Shown here piece by piece: positions 18,583 through 27,334 of a stretch of DNA of 64,000 nt (its first letter is position 1; each line of letters begins with the position of its first letter). Both the position numbers and the translations under genes were made by a program. The notes beneath the pieces were generated by a model, which saw nothing but the letters and a program-made list of their open reading frames with translations, was not told where the DNA came from and did no database searches. The stretch comes from Candidatus Enterococcus ferrettii (GTDB lineage Bacteria > Bacillota > Bacilli > Lactobacillales > Enterococcaceae): the NCBI RefSeq assembly GCF_017377655.1, contig NZ_JAFREL010000004.1, positions 1 through 64,000 of the forward strand. Direction: 5' to 3'.

Positions 18583-19884
18583 TCATTCGGTAACAATACC
18601 GTGTATTAATGTTGGTTCAACCGCTTGGCTGCCAATTTCAATATTTTCGTAAAGTAGTTTTTCTACCTCTTGAATATCTTCAGTGTTAGCATAAATAGTT
18701 AACAGCGATTCACCGGCTACTACCTCTTCACCGATCTTTTTGTGAAGCTTGATACCAACTGCATGATCAACGGCATCTTCCTTAGTTTTGCGTCCAGCAC
18801 CTAGCAGCATCGCTGCAATTCCAATTTCATTTGCCACCAGTTTGGTTACATAGCCAGTTTCTTTGGCTGGCAGCTCGCTTTGATAACGGGCTGTCAACAA
18901 TTTTTCAGGATGATCCACTACTGAGCTATCACCGCCTTGGTCTTCAATCATTTCGCGGAATTTTTCCAGTGCCTTACCAGAATCCAGTGCTTTCTTCAAC
19001 AGTTGTCGTGCCTCATCTAATGTTTCTGCTTTGCCTGCTAATACCACCATTTGACTGCCCAAGACGTAACACATTTCAGTTAAGTCCTCTGGGCCCTCAC
19101 CTTTAAGTGTATCAATTGCTTCAACAATTTCCAAACTATTCCCTACTGCCTCACCTAAAGGCTCCGACATATCAGAAATAACAGCCATTGTTTGCCGACC
19201 TGCCAGTTTGCCGATACGCACCATCGTCTGCGCCAATCGTTTTGCGTCATCCAAGTTCTTCATGAATGCACCTTCGCCAGTAGTCACATCCAACACAATA
19301 GCATCCGCGCCAGCAGCGATCTTCTTACTCATGATAGAACTGGCAATCAATGGAATAGATCCAACTGTTCCAGTTACATCCCGCAGTGCATACAGCATTT
19401 TGTCAGCCGGTGCTAAGTTCCCCGATTGACCAATCACAGCAACCTTACTCTTGTTGACAATGTCAATGAATTCTTGATCGGATAACTCGATACGAAAACC
19501 AGGAATGGATTCAAATTTGTCTAATGTACCACCGGTAAAGCCAAGGCCTCGTCCAGACATTTTAGCAACAGGTACACCCACACTAGCTACTAAAGGTGCT
19601 AAAACCAATGTCGTTGTATCTCCTACACCGCCTGTAGAATGTTTATCCACCTTAATTCCCTCAATGGAGGAAAGATCAATAATTTCTCCAGAGTTTGCCA
19701 TTGCTAAGGTTAAGTTGGAAATTTCTTCATCTGTCATATCCTGATAAAAAATGGCCATCAATAAGGCACTCATCTGATAATCAGGGATTTCTTTGGCTGT
19801 GTAGCCGTTAACAATAAATTCAATTTCATCTTTCGTTAAGGTTTTTCCATCACGTTTCTTCTCGATCAAGTCCACCATTCTCAT
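18583..19884 (-). CDS. pdp: Pyrimidine-nucleoside phosphorylase
   Basis: 433 residues from the ATG at 19884, seven bases after GGAGG; this equals the length of the B. subtilis enzyme. Motifs include [13 protein letters not shown] (phosphate site), [14 protein letters not shown] and [11 protein letters not shown]. It phosphorolyses uridine, thymidine and deoxyuridine. It is the first gene of the salvage operon and has a recognisable promoter upstream. Confidence 0.96.
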   Translation of the reverse strand: MRMVDLIEKKRDGKTLTKDEIEFIVNGYTAKEIPDYQMSALLMAIFYQDMTDEEISNLTLAMANSGEIIDLSSIEGIKVDKHSTGGVGDTTTLVLAPLVASVGVPVAKMSGRGLGFTGGTLDKFESIPGFRIELSDQEFIDIVNKSKVAVIGQSGNLAPADKMLYALRDVTGTVGSIPLIASSIMSKKIAAGADAIVLDVTTGEGAFMKNLDDAKRLAQTMVRIGKLAGRQTMAVISDMSEPLGEAVGNSLEIVEAIDTLKGEGPEDLTEMCYVLGSQMVVLAGKAETLDEARQLLKKALDSGKALEKFREMIEDQGGDSSVVDHPEKLLTARYQSELPAKETGYVTKLVANEIGIAAMLLGAGRKTKEDAVDHAVGIKLHKKIGEEVVAGESLLTIYANTEDIQEVEKLLYENIEIGSQAVEPTLIHGIVTE

Positions 19885-19909
19885 AGCATTGCCTCCAAAC
19901 TTCAAACTA

Positions 19910-19988
19910 ATTATACATTAAAAAACCAAAAGGTAAACCACTTTAGTAAAACAGTTTACTCAAAACGGAAACGCTTTTAGGAAACGCT
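19910..19988 (-). promoter_or_regulatory. Promoter of pdp with upstream repeated cre/LacI-like half sites
   Basis: On the minus strand TATAAT (19910-19915) lies 16 bases from TTTACC (19932-19937). Further upstream AGCGTTTCC occurs twice 13 bases apart (19967-19975 and 19980-19988). Each copy resembles the core of a catabolite-responsive element or a LacI-family operator. Inverted GTAAAC/GTTTAC arms lie between the promoter and the repeats. Confidence 0.55.
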
Positions 19989-20022
19989 ACCATCGTTACT
20001 ATAACGAGAAGAAGCTAAATTG

Positions 20023-21039
20023 TCAAGCCTCAACTATTCTTTCCACACTCTCACGAATAATTAATTTAGTTTGGAAGATTTTATTCGGGATTCTCTGAGA
20101 AGGAAAATTGATTGCGTCCACTAGAAATTTAGCTGCTGAAAATCCTATTTCAAAACTCGGCTGGAACACTGTTGTCAACGGCGGTACCATGTATTGACTG
20201 ACTTCTAATCCATCAAACCCCACAACCGAAATATCGTCGGGAATTTTACGTCCACTTTCGTAAATTGCCTGATAACAACCAATCGCCATTTCGTCATTTC
20301 CACAAAAAATAGCAGTAATTTTATCATTTTTTAGCAATTCTTTCGCGGCTTTATAGCCTCCAGCAATTGTCATATCTCCTTTACTAATGTAATTCTCATC
20401 AAAGGGAAGCTGATATTCAAAGATAACTTGCCGATAAGCATTTACTCGTTCAGACAATTGATAGTAACCTTCTGTTTCCTTAAGCATTCCAATATGACGA
20501 TGGCCATTATTCACCAGCATCCGAACAACTTCTTGTGCTCCCGCATACTCCTCTACCAAAAGCTGGCCCCAGTCACGTTCGTTTAATCCACGGTCAATCA
20601 ACACAATCGGACGATCACAATAAAAATCACTTTCTAACGACTGTTCAGGGGATAGATGGCTTGGCGTTGCTAGCAAAATACCATCTACTGAACGGTGAGA
20701 CAATTCATTTAGATAACGAATTTCTTGCTCCTTATCATGTCTTGAATTGCATAGGATAATCATATAGCCTAGCGGATTTAGGTAGCTTTCCACCCCTTCA
20801 ATAATCTTAGAGAAAAAGAAATCTGTTACATCTGGAACAATCATTCCGATAGTTTTGGAATGTCTGTTAATTAAATTTGCTGCAAAAAAGTCCGGTTTGT
20901 ATTGGTACTCCTCAACAATCGATAAGACTTTCTTCCGCGTCTGCTCACTGAATCGACTGCCTTTATTATTCAAAATTTGTGAAACTGTCGTTACTGAAAC
21001 ACCAGCCATCTCTGCAATCTCTTTTATTGTGATTTTCAT
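20023..21039 (-). CDS. LacI-family transcriptional regulator
   Basis: 338 residues. The N-terminal helix-turn-helix is IKEIAEMAGVSVTTVSQILN (residues 4-23), followed by the hinge region and a periplasmic-binding-like sensor domain (GMIVPDVTDFFFSKIIEG, CGNDEMAIGCYQA, DDISVVGFDG). The sensor domain resembles RbsR-type ribose regulators. It sits directly upstream of pdp on the same strand, so control of the nucleoside or pentose genes is plausible; no direct evidence for its ligand. Confidence 0.9.
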   Translation of the reverse strand: MKITIKEIAEMAGVSVTTVSQILNNKGSRFSEQTRKKVLSIVEEYQYKPDFFAANLINRHSKTIGMIVPDVTDFFFSKIIEGVESYLNPLGYMIILCNSRHDKEQEIRYLNELSHRSVDGILLATPSHLSPEQSLESDFYCDRPIVLIDRGLNERDWGQLLVEEYAGAQEVVRMLVNNGHRHIGMLKETEGYYQLSERVNAYRQVIFEYQLPFDENYISKGDMTIAGGYKAAKELLKNDKITAIFCGNDEMAIGCYQAIYESGRKIPDDISVVGFDGLEVSQYMVPPLTTVFQPSFEIGFSAAKFLVDAINFPSQRIPNKIFQTKLIIRESVERIVEA

Positions 21040-21288
21040 CCAGCATTTCCTTTCACCTGTTTTCCCTCAGTTTAGCAAAGAGATATTTAGAAAGAAAGCA
21101 TTTTTCAAAAAATCATATATTTAAAGAAATCAGAAACTCAGAATCCTCATCTTTACTTTTATTAAAGACTATACTTAACAGGTAAAAATGTTTTATAAAA
21201 AAAGAAAATAGGCGTAAGTTAGATAATAGAAATTGGTAACATTTAAAACAAACAATACTCTAGGCACTCACAGAAAGTAGGCAGAAAA

Positions 21289-21660
21289 ATGTTAGATGTT
21301 TTAGGAGCTATTAAAAACTTAAGTTGGAATACGGAACATCATTTCCTGCATATCAAAAATCAGCATGAATTCATGCGGATTTGGGCTGTTCAATTTGAAC
21401 TAGGCTACACAGATTTCCGGACCATCCAATTAGCTTTACAGCTGGATCAGCAAACCGATTTATTGAAGCAATTTACTCAGGCATATGACGCTGTTTATCA
21501 ATATGAATACTCTTTTGTAAAAGGTGGTTTGGACGGATTTAACCAACAATTTGGTGATCAAATTGATCAGTATGATCAGGCTCATCAAGAGTTGCTAGCA
21601 GTTTTACAAAAAATTATGAAGCTGCAGCCACAAGTAACACCTGAGAATGATCTAGTTTAA
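21289..21660 (+). CDS. Hypothetical protein of 123 residues
   Basis: Not recognised. The protein is soluble, largely helical and rich in Gln, Asp and Tyr, with no membrane segment or known motif. An AAAGTAGGCAGAAAA site precedes the ATG. It ends 14 bases before an alpha/beta hydrolase gene, so the two are probably one transcript that ends at the terminator near 22451. The 250 bases upstream are AT-rich and should hold the promoter. Confidence 0.7.
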   Translation: MLDVLGAIKNLSWNTEHHFLHIKNQHEFMRIWAVQFELGYTDFRTIQLALQLDQQTDLLKQFTQAYDAVYQYEYSFVKGGLDGFNQQFGDQIDQYDQAHQELLAVLQKIMKLQPQVTPENDLV

Positions 21661-21674
21661 GGGAGGAAAATCGA

Positions 21675-22442
21675 ATGAAGAAAGATGTTGTCTATGATCA
21701 AAAGAATCAACTAACTTTAGACATTTATGAGCCCTCTAAAATCGAAGCAGCGATTATTTTAATCCACGGAGGCGGCTGGTTCCGAGGCGATAAAAGCAAG
21801 GAAACAACTTTGGCAGAAAGACTGGCTGCTGACAATTTTCTAGTAATTGCACCTAATTATCGTCTAGCACCAGATCATCTTTTCCCGGCTGCTCGAAAGG
21901 ACCTTCTGGCAGTCTATGATTGGTTGGCTGGAAGTGACTATCATGTTGCAAATAAAATAACTGCATTGGGTTCATCAGCTGGTGGCAATTTGGCGATTGA
22001 ATTAGCTTTATCTAAAGGTATTCCAGCAGCATCTTGGTCAGGAATTATTGACTTGTATGATTGGGTAGTTGAACATCCTGAAGTGGTTGCCTCCCAAAAT
22101 CAGAAGCCTCACTTTGATCAACAGGACAGTTCCAAAATCGATCAGGACGGCTCTAACGATCCATTCTACAAATGGTTCATTCTAAACTATGTTAACAAGG
22201 ATCTGGACTTACTGAAGCAAGCCGATCCTTTATCACGAGTTTCCGACAATAGTGGGCCGATTTTCTTAGCCAACTCCTTAAGTGAGCTGGTACCATTATC
22301 GGGAGTTTACAAGCTGCAGAAATCTTTGGCAGCACAAGGTGTTCCCTCTGAAATTAAACTAATCAAAGGAACTGTCCACGGCGAAGGCTATGCTGAGGAA
22401 GCGTACACTAATACGGTACAATTTCTTAAAAGCTCTTTATAA
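21675..22442 (+). CDS. Alpha/beta hydrolase (BD-FAE/HSL-like esterase)
   Basis: 255 residues. LIHGGGWFRGDKSKE is the oxyanion motif, GSSAGGNLAIELAL the nucleophile elbow, and GTVHGEGY near the C terminus holds the probable catalytic His. This class covers carboxylesterases and kynurenine-formamidase-like enzymes. The ATG follows GGGAGGAAAATCGA. It is cotranscribed with a 123-residue unknown protein. The substrate is unknown. Confidence 0.85.
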   Translation: MKKDVVYDQKNQLTLDIYEPSKIEAAIILIHGGGWFRGDKSKETTLAERLAADNFLVIAPNYRLAPDHLFPAARKDLLAVYDWLAGSDYHVANKITALGSSAGGNLAIELALSKGIPAASWSGIIDLYDWVVEHPEVVASQNQKPHFDQQDSSKIDQDGSNDPFYKWFILNYVNKDLDLLKQADPLSRVSDNSGPIFLANSLSELVPLSGVYKLQKSLAAQGVPSEIKLIKGTVHGEGYAEEAYTNTVQFLKSSL

Positions 22443-22450
22443 ACAATAAA

Positions 22451-22493
22451 AGAAGACTGGCCGATCCCTTGTGAAATTAATCGGCTAGTCTTT
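22451..22493 (+). terminator. Terminator between the hydrolase and sorE
   Basis: AGACTGGCCGAT and ATCGGCTAGTCT pair with one mismatch and are followed by TTTCATG; on the other strand the stem is followed by TCTTCTTTTATTG. It can serve both converging genes. Confidence 0.8.
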
Positions 22494-22498
22494 CATGT

Positions 22499-23728
22499 TT
22501 ATATTTCAGGATAACTTTTAAGCAAATACTCTTCGGCTTCTTTGCTCCAGATGCCATCCGTCTTGGCTAGAATTTCTCCTAACTCAGAGTCTGGATCAAT
22601 TTCCGACAGTTTGGTTAAGTCACTTTGTTTATGAGTGTAAACCAATTTTTTACCACCACCAATTGCTGGTTGATTCAACGTCGTTTCAGCCACTGCATCC
22701 AGCCCTAAAATGTGGGTAACTACGTTCGCCACCTTAACTTGTTTATCTTCAATCAACTTCACAGCTTTACGCATATCTTCAGTATTACCGCCTGAAGTTC
22801 CTACAAAATGAGTAAATGAATAATGTACATCGTAGAAGTTCACTTTGGCTGAAAACTCCTTATTTTGTGGACCAGCAAAGAAATTTAAACAACCATCTGG
22901 ATTTAGCATATCTGCCGCATCAGTTACAACCTGTTCCGCTGGTACCATTACAAAGATATCATCAAAGCCACCGTCAATTTTTTCTTTAAGTAAAGCTACC
23001 TGATCTTCTACTGCACCAACATTTACGTATTGAACTGTAATACCGTCTTGACTTGGGTATAGTTTTTCCGCCCGAGCCAATTTTTCAGGATCGCGGTCGG
23101 TAACAATCAATTGCTGCGGACGAATAGGTCCATGCAAAGCATAATCAATAGCCAACAGACCCATTGGACCAGTACCGCCCATGATTAACAAATTCCCATC
23201 TGGCTTAATCCCCATTTGGTGTTCATAGCTGCCGTCTTTTAAATGATAATTTGCTTCAAAAGCACCAATCACACAAGACAAGGGTTCAATCAGTGATCCT
23301 TCAAAATACGTCTCCCCCTTGTAAGGAATCAAGCAGTCCTGATTCATTACATCTTCTGAAATAATAATGTAGGTAGCATCGCCACCGGTATAAGCATACG
23401 AGTACCCTGGGCAATCAGGACGATCTGTTAATTGCAGGTTGGCCTGTACAACATACCGTTCGCCTTTTTTGTATTTGTGGGCCCATTTGCCGCCGACTTC
23501 CAGCAGTTCACCACAAAATTCATGACCGACAATGATCGGATTATCTGCTACATTGTCTGGTGCTTTCTTGTGATCGCCGCCCTGATTGGCCAGCTTCCAG
23601 GTAGACATGCAGATACTGTCAGTAATAACTGATGCTAAAATTTCATTGTCTTTGATTTCTGGTAATTCAAATTCTTCCAAACGCAAATCTTTTTTGCCAT
23701 ACAATCGAACTGCTTTCGTTTTCATCAT
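22499..23728 (-). CDS. sorE: L-sorbose-1-phosphate reductase (SorE-like zinc dehydrogenase)
   Basis: 409 residues, an elongated medium-chain dehydrogenase. Catalytic-domain motifs are SICMSTWKLA (Cys) and VGHEFCGELLEVG (His-Glu). The Rossmann turn is GGTGPMGLLA. SorE reduces L-sorbose-1-phosphate to D-glucitol-6-phosphate. The assignment rests mostly on being the last gene of a run with the order sorD-F-B-A-M-E. Without that context one would only say zinc-type polyol-phosphate dehydrogenase. Confidence 0.82.
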   Translation of the reverse strand: MMKTKAVRLYGKKDLRLEEFELPEIKDNEILASVITDSICMSTWKLANQGGDHKKAPDNVADNPIIVGHEFCGELLEVGGKWAHKYKKGERYVVQANLQLTDRPDCPGYSYAYTGGDATYIIISEDVMNQDCLIPYKGETYFEGSLIEPLSCVIGAFEANYHLKDGSYEHQMGIKPDGNLLIMGGTGPMGLLAIDYALHGPIRPQQLIVTDRDPEKLARAEKLYPSQDGITVQYVNVGAVEDQVALLKEKIDGGFDDIFVMVPAEQVVTDAADMLNPDGCLNFFAGPQNKEFSAKVNFYDVHYSFTHFVGTSGGNTEDMRKAVKLIEDKQVKVANVVTHILGLDAVAETTLNQPAIGGGKKLVYTHKQSDLTKLSEIDPDSELGEILAKTDGIWSKEAEEYLLKSYPEI

Positions 23729-23741
23729 TATCCTCCAATAT

Positions 23742-24596
23742 TTACGCTAAAATTCCTAATCCGTAGCCGATAATCCCCACCGCAAACAAGACAAAGATCA
23801 ATACAATGGGGCTGACTTTTTTCTTCAATAAGCGCATCATTAATAGTGTTAAACCTAGTGCTAGAAGACCTGGAACTAAATCATCCAATACATTTTGCAC
23901 CGTTGTAATAACTTCTTGACCATCGGCACCCGCAGTTCTGGAAACAACCAGCGGTATATTAATAGTGGTCCACTTGGTAACCAGTACGCCCATAATGAAT
24001 AAGCCTAAGATTGTGGCACCCTCGGTTAATTTTTGCAGCAAGTTGCCTGACAGATCCGAAACAATATCCATTCCTTTTCTGAAGCCGTAAGTTAATCCAA
24101 ACCATTTCATGGAGATCCGCACCGCATTAAAAGCAAAGAAAAACAATAGTGGTCCAAGAATATTGCCGCTTAATGCCAGGGACGCACCCATCGCTGCGGT
24201 TATCGGACGTAAGGTTCCCCAAACTAGTGGATCCCCTACGCCACAAAGAGGTCCCATTAATCCGATCTTTAAGCTGTTGATGGTTCCTTCGTCAATATCA
24301 GCCCCAGAGGCTTTTGCTTCCTCCATCGCCATGGTCACACCAATAACCGGTCCACAAACCGCTGGTGTTACATTGAAGAATGTCATGTTGCGTTTCAATG
24401 CTTCAGCTTGTTCTTCTTTTGTATGATAAACTCGTTTAATTGTTGGAATCATGTCCACACAAAAGGCTAAGGCATGAATTCGTTCGTAATTAAAGGATGC
24501 CTGTTGAAAGTTTGAAAAAAAGAACGTACGCATTAAGTCCTGCTTAGTAATTTTTGACTGCACGGACGCTTTAGTTTCTGTTACCGTAGTTTCCAT
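23742..24596 (-). CDS. sorM: Mannose-class PTS component IID (sorbose operon)
   Basis: 284 residues. The IID signature is present: LMRTFFFSNFQQASFNYER near the N terminus, then MGPLCGVGDPLVWGTLRPI and FGLTYGFRKGMDIV, and C-terminal hydrophobic helices. IID and IIC form the membrane channel of the mannose/fructose/sorbose PTS. It starts after TAGGAGGAGTTAACG, 14 bases past the IIC gene. Confidence 0.92.
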   Translation of the reverse strand: METTVTETKASVQSKITKQDLMRTFFFSNFQQASFNYERIHALAFCVDMIPTIKRVYHTKEEQAEALKRNMTFFNVTPAVCGPVIGVTMAMEEAKASGADIDEGTINSLKIGLMGPLCGVGDPLVWGTLRPITAAMGASLALSGNILGPLLFFFAFNAVRISMKWFGLTYGFRKGMDIVSDLSGNLLQKLTEGATILGLFIMGVLVTKWTTINIPLVVSRTAGADGQEVITTVQNVLDDLVPGLLALGLTLLMMRLLKKKVSPIVLIFVLFAVGIIGYGLGILA

Positions 24597-24610
24597 ATCG
24601 TTAACTCCTC

Positions 24611-25423
24611 CTAGTCCTCTAGTTCATCGTCTGCTAAATCGCCGCCGGCTACTGCCGCTACCATTCCGCCAGCAGCTTCCTGCTTTTTAAAATTCGGATT
24701 CAATTGTACATAGATTAAAGCAATGATTAATCCGACAATCCCGAAGGATAATAAACTGAAATCCAAGTATCCGCCTAAAACAAAGCCTAAGAAGAAAAAT
24801 GGCATCAGATATTTTACGCTCATCATGTTCAAGACCATCGCATAACCGACTACTACGATAAAGCCACCCGCCACTGCCAAACCACCAGTTACAACGTCTG
24901 GAATCATATTCAACATGTTTGTTACCATTTCAGCACTAACAAAGGCTGCAACAATTGTTGCTGGAATAGCTACCCGCAAAGCCTGAACGAACAAGGCACT
25001 GAAGTGTATAAAGATAATCTTGTTAAAGTTCGCTTTCTCAGCCTCACGATCCGCTGCATGCTGGAAGGCCACCGTAATCGTTCGAGCAAAGACCGTCAAA
25101 ACTTGTCCGGCTGCCGCAACTGGCAAGGCAATCGCAATCCCTGCTTGGATATCCTGATGACCAACTATAACGAGAATCGTTGAAATGACGCTGGCCAAAG
25201 CTGAGTCTGGAGATTGAGCTGCCCCAATGTTCATCCAGCCTAATGCAATCAGTTCTAAGGTTCCGCCTAGAATAATTCCTGTGGTTACGTCGCCTAAGAT
25301 TAACCCTACTACGGTACAGGCAATCAATGGACGATGGGTTTGAAATTCATCTAATACACTGCCCATCCCGCAAATACATGAAAAAAGAAAAATAAGAACA
25401 ATTTGAATCATTGATAATTCCAT
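24611..25423 (-). CDS. sorA: Mannose-class PTS component IIC (sorbose operon)
   Basis: 270 residues, very hydrophobic, with LIACTVVGLILGDVTTGIIL and GGTLELIALGWMNIGAAQSP, both typical of IIC of the Man family. The C-terminal tail is acidic. It forms the sugar-translocating channel with IID. It lies between the IIB and IID genes with short gaps. Confidence 0.92.
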   Translation of the reverse strand: MELSMIQIVLIFLFSCICGMGSVLDEFQTHRPLIACTVVGLILGDVTTGIILGGTLELIALGWMNIGAAQSPDSALASVISTILVIVGHQDIQAGIAIALPVAAAGQVLTVFARTITVAFQHAADREAEKANFNKIIFIHFSALFVQALRVAIPATIVAAFVSAEMVTNMLNMIPDVVTGGLAVAGGFIVVVGYAMVLNMMSVKYLMPFFFLGFVLGGYLDFSLLSFGIVGLIIALIYVQLNPNFKKQEAAGGMVAAVAGGDLADDELED

Positions 25424-25442
25424 TGGTACTTAACCCCTCTCT

Positions 25443-25931
25443 TTAAAAACCAGCTTCTTTTAATTTCGCTTCAAAATCACCTTTTGCATCGGTCGCTACT
25501 ACTCGTAAATCCAACTCCACACCCATTTCAGCCAGCTGTCTAAACGCCGCTGCATCCTTTTGATCGATTGAGACAGCCTTCGTTACTTGAGTCCGGCCAT
25601 TCTTAAAGTGCATACCGCCAATGTTAATTGATTTAATAGGCACGCCATTTTCCACCATTGCCTGTACCTCTCCTGGATTGGTAAACAGATAAAAGACTGT
25701 TTCATCGGCATATTTAGGATTGTTGTAAACCTTGACTGCTTTTTCGACATTGACGATATTGGCTTTGATTCCTGGAGGTGCCGCTTGTTTTACCAGTGTA
25801 CGACGTACCTCATCATTGGCTACCTCTTCACTAACTACGATGATTCGTTCCGCACCAGCCTCTTTGGCCCAAACAGTTGCCACCTGTCCATGAATCAATC
25901 GGTCATCAATACGTGCTAACTTGATTTGCAT
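25443..25931 (-). CDS. sorB: Mannose-class PTS component IIB (sorbose operon)
   Basis: 162 residues. The phosphorylated histidine is His14 in ARIDDRLIHGQV. IIB receives phosphate from IIA and passes it to the incoming sugar. It starts after GAGGAGGATTTCTAA, and that site lies in the end of the IIA gene, so the two are coupled. Confidence 0.94.
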   Translation of the reverse strand: MQIKLARIDDRLIHGQVATVWAKEAGAERIIVVSEEVANDEVRRTLVKQAAPPGIKANIVNVEKAVKVYNNPKYADETVFYLFTNPGEVQAMVENGVPIKSINIGGMHFKNGRTQVTKAVSIDQKDAAAFRQLAEMGVELDLRVVATDAKGDFEAKLKEAGF

Positions 25932-26348
25932 TTAGAAATCCTCCTCTTCTTCAATTAATTGTTCGCTAAAAGATTTGACTGTATCGCCAGCAACACTTGT
26001 AATATGTTTCACAATGCTAGATAAATTATTTCCTTGAAGCATACTAGCTGCCTCTAATACCAATGGCAGAGACATTCCTGAAACAACCTCAATAGTCTGT
26101 TGCGTATTTTTCATGGCAACTGCACAGCTTGCATTGTAAGGAGTCCCACAAAATAAATCGGCTAAAACTAAATAATCGGCTGTTTCATCTGTCATAGCTT
26201 GGCTGATTTTCTGCTGGATTGAGTCCAAGCCCTCTTCCTTCAAAAATTCCACTGACTGGAAATCCGAGAGCTCACCGAAAATCATTTCGGCTGAGCGCTT
26301 CATCTCATGGGCTAGTTGGCCATGAGCAACTAAAATTACTTTGTTCAT
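25932..26348 (-). CDS. sorF: Mannose-class PTS component IIA (sorbose operon)
   Basis: About 138 residues from the ATG at 26348; a GTG three codons upstream is possible. ILVAHGQLAHEMKRSAEMIFGE contains the phosphorylated His9, and LADLFCGTPYNASC is a Man-family IIA motif. It accepts phosphate from HPr. It begins nine bases after the sorD stop codon. Confidence 0.92.
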   Translation of the reverse strand: MNKVILVAHGQLAHEMKRSAEMIFGELSDFQSVEFLKEEGLDSIQQKISQAMTDETADYLVLADLFCGTPYNASCAVAMKNTQQTIEVVSGMSLPLVLEAASMLQGNNLSSIVKHITSVAGDTVKSFSEQLIEEEEDF

Positions 26349-26357
26349 CTTCTTCAC

Positions 26358-27158
26358 CTAGCCTCTCGTTTTGCCGCCAGCTACATTTACGGTTACACCA
26401 TCTACATAACCTGAGCGATCAGAAAGGAAATAGGCAACTAAGTCAGCCACTTCAGTTAATTTTCCATCGCGTCCCAAGGGAATTGTTTTGGTGTTGGTAT
26501 ACCCTGCTCGAAGTTGTTCAACAGTAATGCCCCGCGTATAAGCCAACGCTGTTTCATATTCGATCGTTCGCAGTCCCGTTTCTTCCATGATTCCAGGGGC
26601 TATTCCCACTACACGAACTCCTTTTTTACCTAACTCTTTGGCCCATGATCGTGTAAAGCTGTTCACAGCGGCTTTCGTTGCTGCATAAACGCTTTGACCT
26701 TCGGAACCTTCTAAGCCGCACTCGGAGGACATATTGATTATTACACCTGTGCCTTGTTTGACCAGTTCTCGTCCAACAGCCTGTCCCATTAAATAAACAC
26801 CTTTTTGATTGATGTCGATCATTTTGCTGAAGATTGTTTCATTAATCTCAAATTTTCCAGCTTCGGTTTGTTTCTCATCTACTAACAATGCTGGAATGTT
26901 AATACCGGCATTATTAACCAGGCCATCGATTTTACCAAAGGTTGCTACTGTCTTTTCAACGGTTTGCTGGACGGATTCAGGATCTGTCACATTTGTGGTG
27001 CTAAACAGAAGATTTTCGTGCTGAAAGCTGCCTTCTCGCAGATCGGCATTTACCACCTGTACACCTAACTCACACAACGTCTTGACAATTGCTGCCCCAA
27101 TCCCTGAAGATCCGCCTGTTACAATCACTGTTTTACCTTCTATTTCTAGCCAATCCAT
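26358..27158 (-). CDS. sorD: Sorbitol-6-phosphate 2-dehydrogenase (SDR family)
   Basis: 266 residues of the classical short-chain dehydrogenase fold. VTGGSSGIGAAIVK is the cofactor loop, LVNNAGIN the NNAG motif, and MSSECG...YAATKAAV gives the catalytic Ser and Tyr-x-x-x-Lys. It would oxidise D-glucitol-6-phosphate to fructose-6-phosphate. It is the first gene of the sorD-F-B-A-M-E order. The promoter upstream has a cre-like site and two CACATTTGTG motifs. Confidence 0.87.
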   Translation of the reverse strand: MDWLEIEGKTVIVTGGSSGIGAAIVKTLCELGVQVVNADLREGSFQHENLLFSTTNVTDPESVQQTVEKTVATFGKIDGLVNNAGINIPALLVDEKQTEAGKFEINETIFSKMIDINQKGVYLMGQAVGRELVKQGTGVIINMSSECGLEGSEGQSVYAATKAAVNSFTRSWAKELGKKGVRVVGIAPGIMEETGLRTIEYETALAYTRGITVEQLRAGYTNTKTIPLGRDGKLTEVADLVAYFLSDRSGYVDGVTVNVAGGKTRG

Positions 27159-27175
27159 TTTCGCACCCCTTTTTA

Positions 27176-27283
27176 CACATTTGTGATTTAGGTTTAACGT
27201 TTGTTACACTTTGTATTCTAGCCTCTTGAGAAAACGTTGTCAACAACTTTTTGCAATTTATTTAATACTAATTCACATTTGTG
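27176..27283 (-). promoter_or_regulatory. Promoter and operators of the sor operon
   Basis: On the minus strand TTGACA (27238-27243) and TAGAAT (27215-27220) are 17 bases apart, a strong sigma-A promoter. The -35 box lies in TTGACAACGTTTTCTC, which resembles a catabolite-responsive element. The 10-mer CACATTTGTG occurs (plus-strand reading) at 27274-27283, upstream of the promoter, and at 27176-27185, in the untranslated leader. The same 10-mer precedes the SorC-family regulator at 39058-39067. Confidence 0.75.
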
Positions 27284-27300
27284 CTAAAAGAAGTTAAAAA

Positions 27301-27331
27301 AATGACCAAGCTATTTGCTTAGTCATCGGCT
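27301..27331 (-). terminator. Terminator of the sigma-54-controlled PTS operon
   Basis: On the minus strand ATGACTAAGCA pairs with a right arm TGCTTGGTCAT-like sequence around AATAG, followed by a run of seven T. It lies just below the phosphatase gene and upstream of the sor promoter region. Confidence 0.85.
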
Positions 27332-27334
27332 TTT

